From contig NC_061798.1 in the NCBI RefSeq assembly GCF_021462225.1, forward strand, positions 25,769,320 to 25,833,319: a DNA stretch of 64,000 nucleotides, written 5' to 3'. The stretch is from Girardinichthys multiradiatus (lineage: Eukaryota; Chordata; Actinopteri; Cyprinodontiformes; Goodeidae). The translations under genes were made by a program, and so were the position numbers. Below the pieces are notes generated by a model that worked only from the letters and a program-made list of their open reading frames with translations, did no database searches and was not told the origin of the DNA. Shown here piece by piece: positions 13,431 to 23,734 of the stretch (position 1 is the stretch's first letter; each line of letters begins with the position of its first letter).

Positions 13431-15040
13431 CAGGTCCTTCTCAAAATATTAGCATATTGTGATAAAGTTAATTATTTTCCATAATGTCATGATGAAAATT
13501 TAACATTCATATATTTTAGATTCATTGCGCACTAACTGAAATATTTCAGGTCTTTTATTGTCTTAATACGGATGATTTTGGCATACAGCTCATGAAAATC
13601 CAAAATTCCTATCTCACAAAATTAGCATATTTCATCCGACCAATAAAAGAAACGTGTTTTTAATACAAAAAACGTCAACCTTCAAATAATCATGTACAGT
13701 TATGCACTCAATACTTGGTCGGGAATCCTTTGGCAGAAATGACTGCTTCAATGCGGCGTGGCATGGAGGCAATCAGCCTGTGGCACTGCTAATGTCTTAT
13801 GGAGGCCCAGGATGCTTCGATAGCGGCCTTTAGCTCATCCAGAGTGTTGGGTCTTGAGTCTCTCAACGTTCTCTTCACAATATCCCACAGATTCTCTATG
13901 GGGTTCAGGTCAGGAGAGTTGGCAGGCCAATTGAGCACAGTGATACCATGGTCAGTAAACCATTTACCAGTGGTTTTGGCACTGTGAGCAGGTGCCAGGT
14001 CGTGCTGAAAAATGAAATCTTCATCTCCATAAAGCTTTTCAGCAGATGGAAGCATGAAGTGCTCCAAAATCTCCTGATAGCTAGCTGCATTGACCCTGCC
14101 CTTGATAAAACACAGTGGACCAACACCAGCAGCTGACACGGCACCCCAGACCATCACTGACTGTGGGTACTTGACACTGGACTCCTGGCATTTTGGCATT
14201 TCCTTATCCCCAGTCTTCCTCCAGACTCTGGCACCTTGATTTCCGAATGACATGCAGAATTTGCTTTCATCCGAAAAAAGTACTTTGGACCACTGAGCAA
14301 CAGTCCAGTGCTGCTTCTCTGTAGCCCAGGTCAGGCGCTTCTGCCGCTGTTTCTGGTTTAAAAGTGGCTTGACCTGGGGAATGCGGCACCTGTAGCCCTT
14401 TTCCTGCACATGCCTGTGCACGGTGGCTCTGGATGTTTCTACTCCAGACTCAGTCCACTGCTTCCGCAGGTCCCCCAAGGTCTGGAATCGACCCTTCTCC
14501 ACAATCTTCCTCAGGGTCCGGTCACCTCTTCTCGTTGTGCAGCGTTTTCTGCCACACTTTTTCCTTCCCACAGACTTCCCAATGAGGTGCCTTGATACAG
14601 CACTCTGGGAACAGCCTATTCGTTCAGAAATATCTTTCTGTGTCTTACCCTCTTGCTTGAGGGTGTCAATAGTGGCCTTCTGGACAGCAGTCAGGTCGGC
14701 AGTCTTACCCATGATTGGGGTTTTGAGTGATGAACCGGGCTGGGAGTTTTAAAGGCCTCAGGAATCTTTTGCAGGTGTTTAGAGTTAACTCGTTGATTCA
14801 GATGATTAGGCTCATAGCTCGTTTAGAGACCCTTTTAATGATATGCTAATTTTGTGAGATAGGAATTTTGGGTTTTCATGAGCTGTATGCCAAAATCATC
14901 CATATTAAGACACTAAAAGACCTGAAATATTTCAGTTAGTGTGCAATGAATCTAAAATATATGAATGTTAAATTTTCATCATGACATTATGGAGAATAAT
15001 GAACTTTATCACAATATGCTAATATTTTGAGAAGGACCTG
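13431..15040 (-). mobile_element. Tc1-like DD34E transposon, copy 1
   Basis: The 1610-bp element is flanked by TA on both sides and begins and ends with CAGGTCC/GGACCTG. Its terminal inverted repeats are about 200 bp (13,431-13,629 and 14,842-15,040) and nearly identical, typical of Tc1 elements of the long-repeat class. It carries one transposase frame on the minus strand. A second copy with the same boundaries and very similar sequence lies at 47,094-48,704. Its two flanks come from different contexts: an unclassified repeat on the left, a retroviral LTR cut off exactly at the TA on the right. Confidence 0.95.
13708..14712 (-). pseudogene. Tc1-like transposase, one premature stop
   Basis: DNA transposase that would bind the terminal repeats and cut and paste the element at TA sites. 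The frame starts at the MGKTADL codon (14,712) and is open for 307 codons. The first helix-turn-helix lies at about residues 10-45, a basic GRKR linker near 54-57, and the second DNA-binding domain up to about 115. The catalytic triad is visible: D148 (FSDES), D238 (QHDLAP) and E273 (PDLNPIENLW), with 34 residues between the second D and E, so DD34E. A TAG at 13,789-13,791 replaces a Gln codon. The same frame then continues to a TGA at 13,708, where the family normally ends (KGFPTKY), so the last 27 residues are cut off. The triad itself is intact, but the copy is probably inactive. Confidence 0.93.
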
Positions 15041-15173
15041 TATTTACGACCTTGCCCTCTCTCTACCCTTTCTCCCTTGTCATTTACTAATTTATGACTT
15101 TGCACTTTCTATGGTTGTCACTCCCCTATATCTGCACCTTCCAGTTACTCAGATAGATAGTTTATATTCTACA
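15041..15173 (-). repeat. 3' LTR fragment (U3 start)
   Basis: 133 bp matching 18,902-19,034 with about four differences by eye (about 97%). It starts (minus strand) with TGTAGAATATAAAC directly after the polypurine tract and stops at the TA flanking the Tc1 element. The rest of this LTR is not found on the other side of the Tc1. Confidence 0.92.
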
Positions 15174-15183
15174 ATTCCCCTTT
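15174..15183 (-). other. Polypurine tract of the retrovirus
   Basis: AAAAGGGGAAT on the minus strand immediately precedes the LTR start TGTAG. This is the expected place and composition for the plus-strand primer of reverse transcription. Confidence 0.8.
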
Positions 15184-15302
15184 TGAACTCTTTAAAAAGA
15201 GTTCACAATCTAAAATGTCCTTTAAGTACTTCTAAGAATAAGTAAAAATATTACTGTACCACCTGTAAAAAGAGAAAATCATTAAGAAAACATGGATCCC
15301 TC

Positions 15303-17283
15303 TTAATCTACGTCCATGAATTCACACTCTGAGTCCTCATCCTGGTTATAGTCAATTTGCAACAGTGGCATCGTTATCTTTGGATCCCTCTGCTCAATTG
15401 CAGAGGTGATGAGGCACACCATCAGAGAACGAATGCATGGCACACAACAACATCCACACGTCACCATTATAGCTACAAATACTGCAATAGAAATCATCAA
15501 AGACATTATCAAACCCAGAATGTTCATGCATGGTGGCGGAGAGGGTCTTAAGTCCCTCTAAAGCCTTTGACACTGAACCGTCCGGTGCAGTGTTATTAGG
15601 AATGAAAGTACAACACATATCTCAAAACATGGCACACACGCCACCTTTTTCAGCTAACAACATATCCAATGCCATCCTATTTTGAACTGCCATGAGGGAA
15701 GTTGGGGCCGATTGTTCAGATAAACCTTCTACAGCGTCTCGAGTTAGATTGGCCAGACGTAAAACATTATAGTGAATATAATTAATGTGGTCTACATTTT
15801 TGTTGGGCGTTACCGGGAACAAGGTAGCTATAATAGGGATGTTTTCAAATCCAGCTGATATTTAGTCTGCAAGTTTATACTCATTTGGGACTCCTCGCGG
15901 AACTCCAATTGCATCTATATAGGTCGGGGAACCCTGACTCAAGTCAAAAGTGGTTGGAGCACTTCTTTTCATAATATGTCTTCTCCTCCTACAAGTGAGT
16001 GCCAGTGCCTTATCTTGTTGATATGTCACAGAGGTAATATTGGGACCGATTAAAATCAACGGGGCCTGCTATCTAACCATTGCACATACTCCTATGGTGT
16101 TATTCGGTATTTTAGTGAGAAGTCTATATCCTCCACAGTAGTAATATAATCCTGATCGTGCCCAGAGTCCAATCACTTTTCCAGACGTGGTGGTATTACA
16201 ACAGTCCGAGGGAATTTGTCCTACATTCACCTTTGGGGTGTTTGAGGTGAACTTGAAACAAGAATATGTCCCATTCAGCCTCTGGGGAGTGAATGGTCCT
16301 CTCTTGGTAGTGTTTGGGATGGGTGGAAAGATGCTAGCTAGCGTGGTACAGTTGGCTGGGATGGCTTCTTTAGTTAGTTGTAACATGCAACTGTACCCCC
16401 AAGCATCTTCCGGATATAAAGGGGCTGGGTCAGTGGTTAAGTGTGGCCTTGCAGATGCACATGCAATGCAGTCAGACCCACTTTGTTCCTGTGCAGTTTG
16501 GGTCATCCATTGAAACCAAAAATTATCATCTGTGTAACCTGTGGCCATCTGGATTATTTCTAGAGGCTGCAGGGTGAAGTAATCTACTTTCATCACCCCT
16601 TCTAGTTGGTCTTCTGGTTCTGGGACTATAGAAGTGCTAGTGGCCTGTACCTGAGGGGTTGGTTTATTTAAATTTGATTAGTACCTGGGGGTCGATCCCT
16701 GTTACCTCTAGCCCTAGAGTGAAATACATCACCTCATCCCACTTGCAAACCTTCTTGTAACGAGTTTATGGACAAAAATAGTGGATTTTCAACCCCAAAT
16801 GATTTGTTTGGCTTTTTCTTGATTCTGTAAATTTATATATGTCAGGGTGGGTGTCCACCTACCCGTATACCCCACTGCGTGACCCCAATTTCCGCAAAGG
16901 TCGTTTCCCCCATATAAACTCATGGTCCTGCCTGCAGCGCATAGGGTGGACACGTCGAGATTGGCACACAAATACACATTATACCCCAACCAGGCAGTCG
17001 GATTCTTCCCACACTTCATGACATCACACAGGTCGAACCGTAAAGTGGTAGTTGATCCTAACGTGTAATTTAGTTCTAATCCCCCATAACGCTTAAGGCA
17101 TACGTCCTTGGATGGAGTTACCCTAGACCTTTTCGACACCTTCCCGGAGTGGTCTTCAGAACATGTCTGGAATGGAAGTTCACAAAAATACCATAAAATA
17201 AACGTAACAATGAATACTGAGAGTAACACTCCACCTATGATGAAACTCCTAGAGAGTCTAGTTCCCTTACTTTGGGCACTCAT
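15303..17283 (-). pseudogene. Retroviral envelope gene, disrupted
   Basis: Envelope glycoprotein region of the provirus, read on the minus strand from a Met at 17,283. A short N-terminal part with a hydrophobic segment (about residues 13-33) fits a long signal peptide. The surface subunit follows with many cysteines and N-glycosylation sites. A basic run (RRRR, near 15,985) marks the likely surface/transmembrane cleavage zone. The transmembrane subunit shows an immunosuppressive-like segment next to a CX6CC motif (about 15,605-15,635), a membrane anchor (about 15,440-15,525) with a cysteine cluster, and an acidic tail ending at 15,303. Breaks: stops at about 16,789, 16,069, 15,862 and 15,622 (the last inside the CX6CC spacer), and frame changes between about 16,600 and 16,790 and near 15,500-15,545. 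Not a captured working gene in this copy. Confidence 0.88.
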
Positions 17284-17524
17284 TTTTTTTTTAAACTTAT
17301 GAAACTTAAAACATAAACATATACAGTTAAATCATAACCTGAAAAAAGATACAAAAAATCAAAATGTCATATAAAATATAAAATGTTCGCCGAACAGTGT
17401 CTTCTGGGGTGGCAGGGAAGCTTTACCACTCCTAGTGAGAGGGAAACTCAATCACTTCCGCCTCTTCTTCCGTCTTCAGCTCTCAGGGCAGACTGACCCT
17501 GGGCTAATTACTCTCACCCGGGGA

Positions 17525-18240
17525 TTATTCTGCCCCTTCTTGGGTGAGAGAAGTGAGATTATCTTCTCCTGTGTTTTCGCTCAGATCTTCCTGGACCTGA
17601 GAAAAGGATTGTTGAGGTGGTTCTGCTCCTGCACACTGGCTCCAGTGATAACAAGTAGCGCCTTTGCCCTTCAGCCTGACTGCATGGGTTGTCCTCTCTG
17701 TGACCTGAAATGGACCGGTCCACCTTGGCTCTGACCACTTTCTTTTGATGACTTTCAGGAGGACCCACTCGGCTTCCGATGTGGTGGTTCCAACCCTCTC
17801 TCTCTGGTTCTGCTGGGATCTGTTTGGAGAAAGCTGTAACAAGACTGTGGAGAGATCTGTTATAATCACGATGAGACATAGATTGTTCACACTCAGTGAG
17901 AAACGGTAACCTTGTGTGTGGGCCTGGAAATGGCCTCCCTGTTTGCAGCTCATGTGGAGTTAAACCATGTTTCTGATTTAAAGAACTCCGTACAGACATC
18001 AGAGCTAATGGTAAGGCAGTAACCCAATTCATTTTGGACTGTGCACAGATCTTAGCCAATTTGGTTTTAAAGGTTTGATTCATTCTTTCAACCTTCCCCT
18101 GTGACTGTGGATGGTACACAGCCAAATGAGTGTTTCAGTCCCAGAATTTTTTCCACTTCTTTGAGTTCCTCATTTTTGAAATGTGTTCTGTTGTCAGACC
18201 TTATTTTAGCTGGAAAACCGTGTCTAGGTATATAATGATT
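17525..18240 (-). pseudogene. Retroviral pol remnant (integrase C-terminal half)
   Basis: Minus-strand frames contain the last two catalytic blocks of a retroviral integrase (SDNRTHF, and [13 protein letters not shown] with the Glu) and the C-terminal SH3-like region with W-T-G-P-F-Q-V, ending at 17,525. This follows the organisation of gammaretrovirus-like integrases. A frame break near 18,125 separates the SDN block from the Glu block, and another within 17,560-17,950 moves the C-terminal domain to a second frame. The zinc-binding domain, first catalytic Asp, RNase H and reverse transcriptase are missing, so the remnant is inactive. Confidence 0.88.
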
Positions 18241-18562
18241 TATCAAACACTTCACCCCCGTCAAGGATTACTCTGAACTGCCTCGTTCGAGAAATTACTA
18301 TATTCTTGTAATTCTCTTAAAACAACATCCTATTCACCAGTTTAAATCCTAGTCAACCTTTATGACACTCTTTTTCTTAAGTTTTGGCAGACTTTAGACT
18401 TACTTAGACATCGGACACAATATTAATTTAGCCTATCGAAAATCCAAAAGCAAAGTTTGATTAAACAGGTTCTGCATACCTTTTCTGTAGTTTTTGGCTA
18501 GCCAGTGTCCGATGTCTGTTGGTCTTCGTCAGTGATCCCAATTTTTCACCTAATTCTTCCAA
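18241..18562 (-). other. Retroviral leader region and deletion junction
   Basis: About 320 bp between the primer-binding site and the integrase remnant with no gag-like frame. A possible splice donor (AAAAG/GTATGC, near 18,477) is visible. The internal deletion joining leader to late pol must lie here, near 18,240-18,310. Confidence 0.5.
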
Positions 18563-18580
18563 ATCCCGGATGAGCCTCCA
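18563..18580 (-). other. Retroviral primer-binding site, tRNA-Pro-like
   Basis: TGGAGGCTCATCCGGGAT follows the CA end of the 5' LTR after two bases. It differs at two positions from the usual tRNA-Pro primer site as I remember it. In a working virus this site binds the tRNA that primes minus-strand synthesis. Confidence 0.8.
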
Positions 18581-18582
18581 AT

Positions 18583-19034
18583 TGTCGAAGCCATCTCTGC
18601 TTCCCCAGGTCCGTTGATTTGGGTACAGGTTTCAAAAGAGTGAAATAAACACAAGTACAATCAACTTATGTTCGCCTCTGCAGAGTGAGAGAAAGGTGCT
18701 CCAGTCAAAAACCTGTGAGCCCAACTCTGGTGTGTCTCTGCTTCCAGCTAATTTTATTCAGTCTTAGGGGTGTGTTCAACATATACATATATCATGTCAC
18801 TCATGTATATAGCATAACATTTCCTTAGGCCCAAATAAGGAGTGCTTCTGGTTATTTTCTTCTGGCAAACTCATCTTCCCCTGTCTCCCCCATCCTCCAT
18901 CTATTTACGACCTTGCCCTCTCTCTACCCTTTCTCCCTTGTCATTCACTAATTTATGACTTTGCACTTTCTATGGTTCTCACTCCCCTATATCTGCACCT
19001 TCCAGTTACACACATAGATAGTTTATATTCTACA
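18583..19034 (-). repeat. 5' LTR of the endogenous retrovirus
   Basis: 452 bp bounded (minus strand) by TG at 19,034-19,033 and CA at 18,584-18,583. Its first 133 bp match the 3' LTR fragment. A polyadenylation signal AATAAA (minus) is at 18,753-18,758, placing the R region nearby. The primer-binding site follows directly. Confidence 0.9.
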
Positions 19035-19041
19035 ATATCTA

Positions 19042-19250
19042 CAGTACAGACCAAAAGTCTGGACACACCTTCTCATTCAAAGAGTTGTCTTTATTTTCAT
19101 AACTATGAATATTGTAGCTTCACACTGAAGGCATCAAAACTATGAATTAACACATGTGGAATTATATACTGAACAAAAAAGTGTGAAACAACTGAAAATA
19201 TGTCTTATATTCTAGGTTCTTCAAAGTAGCCACCTTTTGCTTTGATTACT
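19042..19250 (+). mobile_element. Truncated terminal repeat of a second Tc1 family
   Basis: CAGTACAGACCAAAAGTCTGG and the following CACACCTTCTCATTCAAAG text is the well-known terminal sequence of a common fish Tc1 family. It runs about 210 bp and is then cut at the junction with the unclassified repeat near 19,250. No transposase part is present. Confidence 0.7.
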
Positions 19251-19872
19251 GCTACAGGGGTCTCTGCAGACTAAAAGTGGGGGTTTCTCAACCTGTAGGC
19301 GTTCCGTGATCAGGAACAGTGATTGGTTGGCTTTATGTCCTCTGTTTTTCAAGGAGGTATATATACAGAGCTAACCAGAGCTAACCTGTATGAAGTTGTA
19401 TGGAGAAGCGCAGAAAGAAGGTAACGCAATTATCAGTCATTAAGTTAATTTTTGAAATTATATTTTTAATGTTGTCAGTTTGTATTATGAAGCCTACATG
19501 TACAAATTTGTAGGTAAAAAAAAGTACAGGTCAAAAGTACAAGTTTAAAATGTAAGTGACGAAAGGTGATCTATCGTACTTATGTTTCAAACATGATCGT
19601 AGCGAGACCGAAGCAGTGAGATCAAAGAGTGAAAAAAATGAAGTAAAAAGACTAGTTATGCTAGTTTCAAAATTATTTATACTTAAAAAATTAACACATT
19701 GGAGAGACATGGATTATAAACATCTTAATGTATTGTGTTGGGGTATATTACTAGCATGTCACCATAGCAAAAATACACCTATGTGTAGGACGTTTTGTAG
19801 CATAACGTAGCTTAGCTACATGAATTTGGCTGATATGTTGCGTTTTGCGGATGGATTAATACTGAATATATA
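19251..19872. other. Unclassified sequence, partly repeat-derived
   Basis: The first about 80 bp (GGGGTCTCTGCAGAC, GTTTCTCAACC) match, inverted, bases 24,945-25,005 of the right copy of the unclassified repeat. The remainder to the TA at 19,871 is unrecognised and non-coding. Confidence 0.5.
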
Positions 19873-21138
19873 CAGGGGTTGGACAATGAAACTGAAACAC
19901 CTGGTTTTAGACCACAATAATTTATTAGTATGGTGTAGGGCCTCCTTTTGCGGCCAATACAGCGTCAATTTGTCTTGGGAATGACATATACAAGTCCTGC
20001 AGAGTGGTCAGAGGGATTTTAAGCCATTCTTCTTGCAGGATAGTGGCTAGGTCACTACGTGATACTGGTGAAGGAAAACGTTTCCTGACTCGCTCCTCCA
20101 AAACACCCCAAAGTGGCTCAATAATATTTAGATCTGGTGACTGTGCAGGCCATGGGAGATGTTCAACTTCACTTTCATGTTCATCAAACCAATCTTTCAC
20201 CAGTCTTGCTGTGTTTATTGGTGCATTGTCATCCTGATACACGGCACCGCCTTCAGGATACAATGTTTGAACCATTGGATGCACATGGTCCTCAAGAATG
20301 GTTCGGTAGTCCTTGGCAGTGACACGCCCATCTAGTACAAGTATTGGGCCAAGGGAATGCCATGATATGGCAGCCCAAACCATCACTGATCCACCCACAT
20401 GCTTCACTCTGGGCATGCAACAGTCTGGGTGGTACGCTTCTTTGGGGCTTCTCCACACCGTAACTCTCCCGGATGTGGGGAAAACAGTAAAGGTGGACTC
20501 ATCAGAGAACAATACATGTTTCACATTATCCACAGCCCAAGATTTGTGCTCCTTGCACCATTGAAATCGACGTTTGGCATTGGCATGAGTGACCAAAGGT
20601 TTGGCTATAGCAGGCCGGCCGTGTATATTGACCCTGTGGAGCTCCCGACGGACAGTTCTGGTGGAAACAGGAGAGTTGAGGTGCACATTTAATTTTGCCG
20701 TGATTTGGGCAGCCGTGGTTTTATGTTTTTTGGATACAATCCGGGTTAGCACCCGAACATCCCTTTCAGACAGCTTCCTCTTGCGTCCACAGTTAACCCT
20801 GTTGGATGTGGTTCGTCCTTCTTGGTGGTATGCTGACATTACCCTGGATACCGTGGGTCTTGATACATCACAAAGACTTGCTGTCTTGGTCACAGATGCG
20901 CCAGCAAGACGTGCACCAACAATTTGTCCTCTTTTGAACTCTGGTATGTCACCCATAATGTTGTGTGCATTTCAATATTTTGAACAAAACTGTGCTCTTA
21001 CCCTGCTAATTGAACCTTCACACTCTGCTCTTACTGGTGCAATGTGCAATCAATGAAGACTGGCTACCTGGCTGGTCCAATTTATGAAACCTCCCACACT
21101 AAAATGACAGGTGTTTCAGTTTCATTGTCCAACCCCTG
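19873..21138 (-). mobile_element. Intact Tc1/mariner element, Incomer-like (DD36E)
   Basis: 1266 bp bounded by TA on each side (19,871-19,872 and 21,139-21,140), with perfect 31-bp terminal inverted repeats beginning CAGGGGTTGGACAATGAAAC. It contains a single transposase frame with no interruption. The size, short terminal repeats and D-E spacing of 36 fit the DD36E Incomer group described in animals. It appears structurally complete. Confidence 0.93.
19925..20956 (-). CDS. Tc1/mariner transposase, 343 aa, uninterrupted
   Basis: DNA transposase; in the nucleus it would bind the element ends and move it to TA sites by cut and paste. The start is the first Met (MGDIPEFKRG), about 180 bp inside the right terminus. 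The two N-terminal helix-turn-helix domains span about residues 5-110, with a basic GRKRK linker at 57-61. The catalytic residues are D152 (FSDES), D243 (QDDNAP) and E280 (SPDLNIIEPLW). Between D243 and E280 are 36 residues, not the 34 of classic Tc1, which places it with DD36E/Incomer-type elements. The length equals the usual 340 or so. The residue after NAPI is Asn where many relatives have His; its effect is unknown. There are no stops or frame breaks, so it could be active or recently so. Confidence 0.93.
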   Translation of the reverse strand: MGDIPEFKRGQIVGARLAGASVTKTASLCDVSRPTVSRVMSAYHQEGRTTSNRVNCGRKRKLSERDVRVLTRIVSKKHKTTAAQITAKLNVHLNSPVSTRTVRRELHRVNIHGRPAIAKPLVTHANAKRRFQWCKEHKSWAVDNVKHVLFSDESTFTVFPTSGRVTVWRSPKEAYHPDCCMPRVKHVGGSVMVWAAISWHSLGPILVLDGRVTAKDYRTILEDHVHPMVQTLYPEGGAVYQDDNAPINTARLVKDWFDEHESEVEHLPWPAQSPDLNIIEPLWGVLEERVRKRFPSPVSRSDLATILQEEWLKIPLTTLQDLYMSFPRQIDAVLAAKGGPTPY

Positions 21139-21140
21139 TA

Positions 21141-22387
21141 TATTTCTTGTATTAACTAAACATAGTTTTGTAAATTTAGTCATATATTTTGGAGATGTGT
21201 GTAGTGTTGATTTTGATTTTAATTTTAACTGATTTTAATTTTAATAACTTCAGAGGTTTTGTAGACATAATAAAACAATAAATGAGTCATTGGCCTTAGC
21301 TGCACCTTAAAAAAGTTAAACTGTTTTGCATGGATCCACAAATTACTTCATTTATAGTTACATTTTAAACATCAGGCGTTAATTGAAATCTTCTGTCACA
21401 AAGGACTTTTGCACTGCATGTTTAATACATTGGGAAAGGGAAATGCCTTGTCCTTATGCAAGTGCTACTTAAAAGTTGTGTTTGGTGATTTTAATAATTT
21501 ATTTTTACAATTGAAGGTGTCGTTGACGGGAAGAAATTCTCTAATGAATTTCATACAATTTCATACAGGTTCAGGCTGAGTACCAGAAGCTGTAAGTTGT
21601 GGAAGCACATTTAAAGATTATGGTGAAGGTTACTGGGGCAATGGGAAACGACAGCTGAGAGGCTTTTATTCTGAACCCAGTACTCCGGGGTACTGCAGTC
21701 AATTCTGTGCCATGGATGCAGGGTTAATTTCCCAGATTCCTCCTGTAATTTCCTCCATCACATTAAGTAACACCCTAATGATACTATGTTGTTGTGTGTG
21801 TTTTTTATTTTATAATAGATGCTATGAAGACTTTTAAGATATGTGGGACAAAATGTCTTCAAAAGTTCAATACTTAAGAAGTACACCACCACCAAGTGAT
21901 GCCTGCACATTTTTTTGATGTAAAATAAAGAACATCTTTAACTTCACATTGTCTCTTATTGCTGCCTTTGATGTGGGCTGTCAGTGAGTCGAAATGTGAT
22001 CATTTCTAGACTTTGTGTATAATATACTACAGTTTTTCAATGTAGAGCAAATGGCTTTATCACTACGTTTATTTTTGGCACATTAAGAGGCAGTTCTGCA
22101 TGGTCCTTATTACTGTTAGAAGATATATCTGAAAGATAATGTGCCTTTACCCTGACATAAAGCTAAGTACATTATGAAGTAAGTGCATGCATGTGAAAAA
22201 CATTTTTTATTAATGAACAAAACAGATTCACATTAAGATTTTTTTACATAGTTTAAGCAGTTATCAAAATTTACAAGAGGTTCATAGGAATGCATTTTTC
22301 TGCAGTAAATAGTTTTATGTTAATGAAAGAAAAAATAAGGCTGACAGCAAAAAACTGTGTAAGCAACCAATGAAAACAAAACAGCAT
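21141..22387. other. Intergenic, nothing recognised
   Basis: AT-rich sequence with no recognisable exon, RNA gene or repeat family. Confidence 0.4.
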
Positions 22388-22615
22388 GATTTAGAATCAG
22401 AATCAGAAAAGGTTTATTGCCAAGTACGTTTTTGGACATACAAGGAATTTGTTTTGGCATAGTCGGTGCAATACAATACAAATTAAACAGTATAAACATA
22501 TCTACAATATAATATAAATATATGTGCACAGTTTTAAGTGAGTAAGAGTAAATGTAGAGCAGTATAGGATGCCAGAGCAGTACAACAGTGCAGGTGATCA
22601 TTGTGCAAGATTTAC
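22388..22615 (-). mobile_element. LINE 3' end (same family as 32,638-32,866)
   Basis: Inverted copy of the 3' untranslated end of the LINE at 31,909-32,866: it ends (minus strand) in AATAAACC followed by TTCTGATTCTGATT and shares the text ACAAATTCCTTGTATGTCCA. It is heavily 5'-truncated and carries no coding part. Confidence 0.85.
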
Positions 22616-22829
22616 AGCTTTTAAAGAAAATGCAGATTATTTGAAAATATATATATTTATATTTGACAACTGCACACTAATCTAGAAATGTAGACGAATT
22701 CACTTCCTGTTTGCATTAAATTGTAGACTGTTAAAATCAGAGTTGTGTGTGTAGTTAGGTGGGGATGCTTTTTCATTCATATTCATGCCAATGGTGTGGT
22801 TCCTGAGCTGAGACATCATCATATGGACA

Positions 22830-23240
22830 AGTGAGACAACACTGGATCTTCTGGCAAGTTACACCGTACATCATCTCCTGGGGAAGCAGTATCAGAGCCA
22901 GGGACTTAAAAAAGCTCAACAAGCTGATAAAGAAGGCTGGCTCTGTTCTGGGGACTCCTCTGGAACCTCTGGAGATCATTGTGCAAAGAAGGATTCTTCA
23001 TAAAATGAAGAACATTATGAAGAACCCTGAGCATTCTCTTTATGAAACTGTTGTACAACAACAGAGTGTCTTCAGTCGGAGGCTTCTTCAGATCTTCTGT
23101 AAGACAGACCTACAGGAGATATTTCCTGCCCACAGCCATCAGCATCTACAATGGCTCTTTGAAGAAACCTTCATAATGAACTACAACAACATTTAATTAC
23201 CCTTTGGGATTAATTAAGTATTTTTGAATTTGAATTGAAA
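22830..23240 (+). pseudogene. LINE reverse transcriptase C-terminal fragment
   Basis: Reading LKKLNKLIKKAGSVLG, then RRILHKMKNIMKNPEHSLYE and FSRRLLQIFCKTD, matches the C-terminal tail of CR1/L2/Rex1-type fish LINE proteins. A frame change follows near 23,120. The 3' end reads ACCCTTTGGGATTAATTAAG and TTTTTGAATTTGAATTG, a typical LINE tail. The element is 5'-truncated and lacks the catalytic domain. Confidence 0.7.
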
Positions 23241-23734
23241 ATGACAGTAATCACTTGTCAGAGGTGACTGCTTCAAAAGGTTGAACAAGAAAATATGATG
23301 GCATGGGTACCATCCTTTGTCTCCAAGCTACTCTCATTACAATTATTATTTTTGAAATGAAATATTTGTATGTCTTCATTATGATTATAACATTATTTTC
23401 ATACCCAAAACGGATATTCTTTTAGAAAATAATAGCAGGGTATCAATAATTTTGTCCCAATATGTACTCTTAGCCCTCACAAAATCTCTGAAAAATCAAT
23501 ACCATTGATTATTAAAAGATCAACTTTATGAAAATAAACAAATAAATAAAAGTCCGATGCCAGAGAATAAATTACTGAAAGTAGGAAAAAATAGAACAAG
23601 TTCGTAGAGAGACCTTTTTGTTTATTTTCTTATTTTATTTTATTCAAACAGATTCGATGTAAAAAAGGGGGTTATCGAATATTATAAGTAGAAAATAAAC
23701 TCCAGTGGCAAATGTCAATTAAAAAAAAATCACT
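23241..23734. other. Intergenic, nothing recognised
   Basis: AT-rich spacer between two LINE fragments with no recognised features. Confidence 0.4.

Larger units (their letters stand above)
15041..19034 (-). mobile_element. Internally deleted endogenous retrovirus (gamma/epsilon type)
   Basis: Provirus on the minus strand. Seen in order from its 5' end: 5' LTR (18,583-19,034), primer-binding site (18,563-18,580), a short leader, the C-terminal part of integrase (to 17,525), env (17,283-15,303), polypurine tract (about 15,174-15,183), and the start of the 3' LTR (15,173-15,041), which is cut off at the Tc1 element. The gag, protease, reverse transcriptase and RNase H regions are absent. Integrase motifs, the tRNA-Pro-like primer site and a CX6CC envelope point to a gamma/epsilon-like fish retrovirus. 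Several stops and frame breaks make it non-functional. Confidence 0.9.

Noticed and set aside
14423..14752. 109-residue frame antisense to the Tc1 transposase (also at 48,087-48,416)
   Set aside because: Shadow of the conserved transposase on the other strand; it repeats in both copies only because the element is repeated.
15303..17283. A co-opted (syncytin-like) envelope gene
   Set aside because: Several stops and frame changes, one inside the CX6CC spacer, so this copy cannot make the protein.
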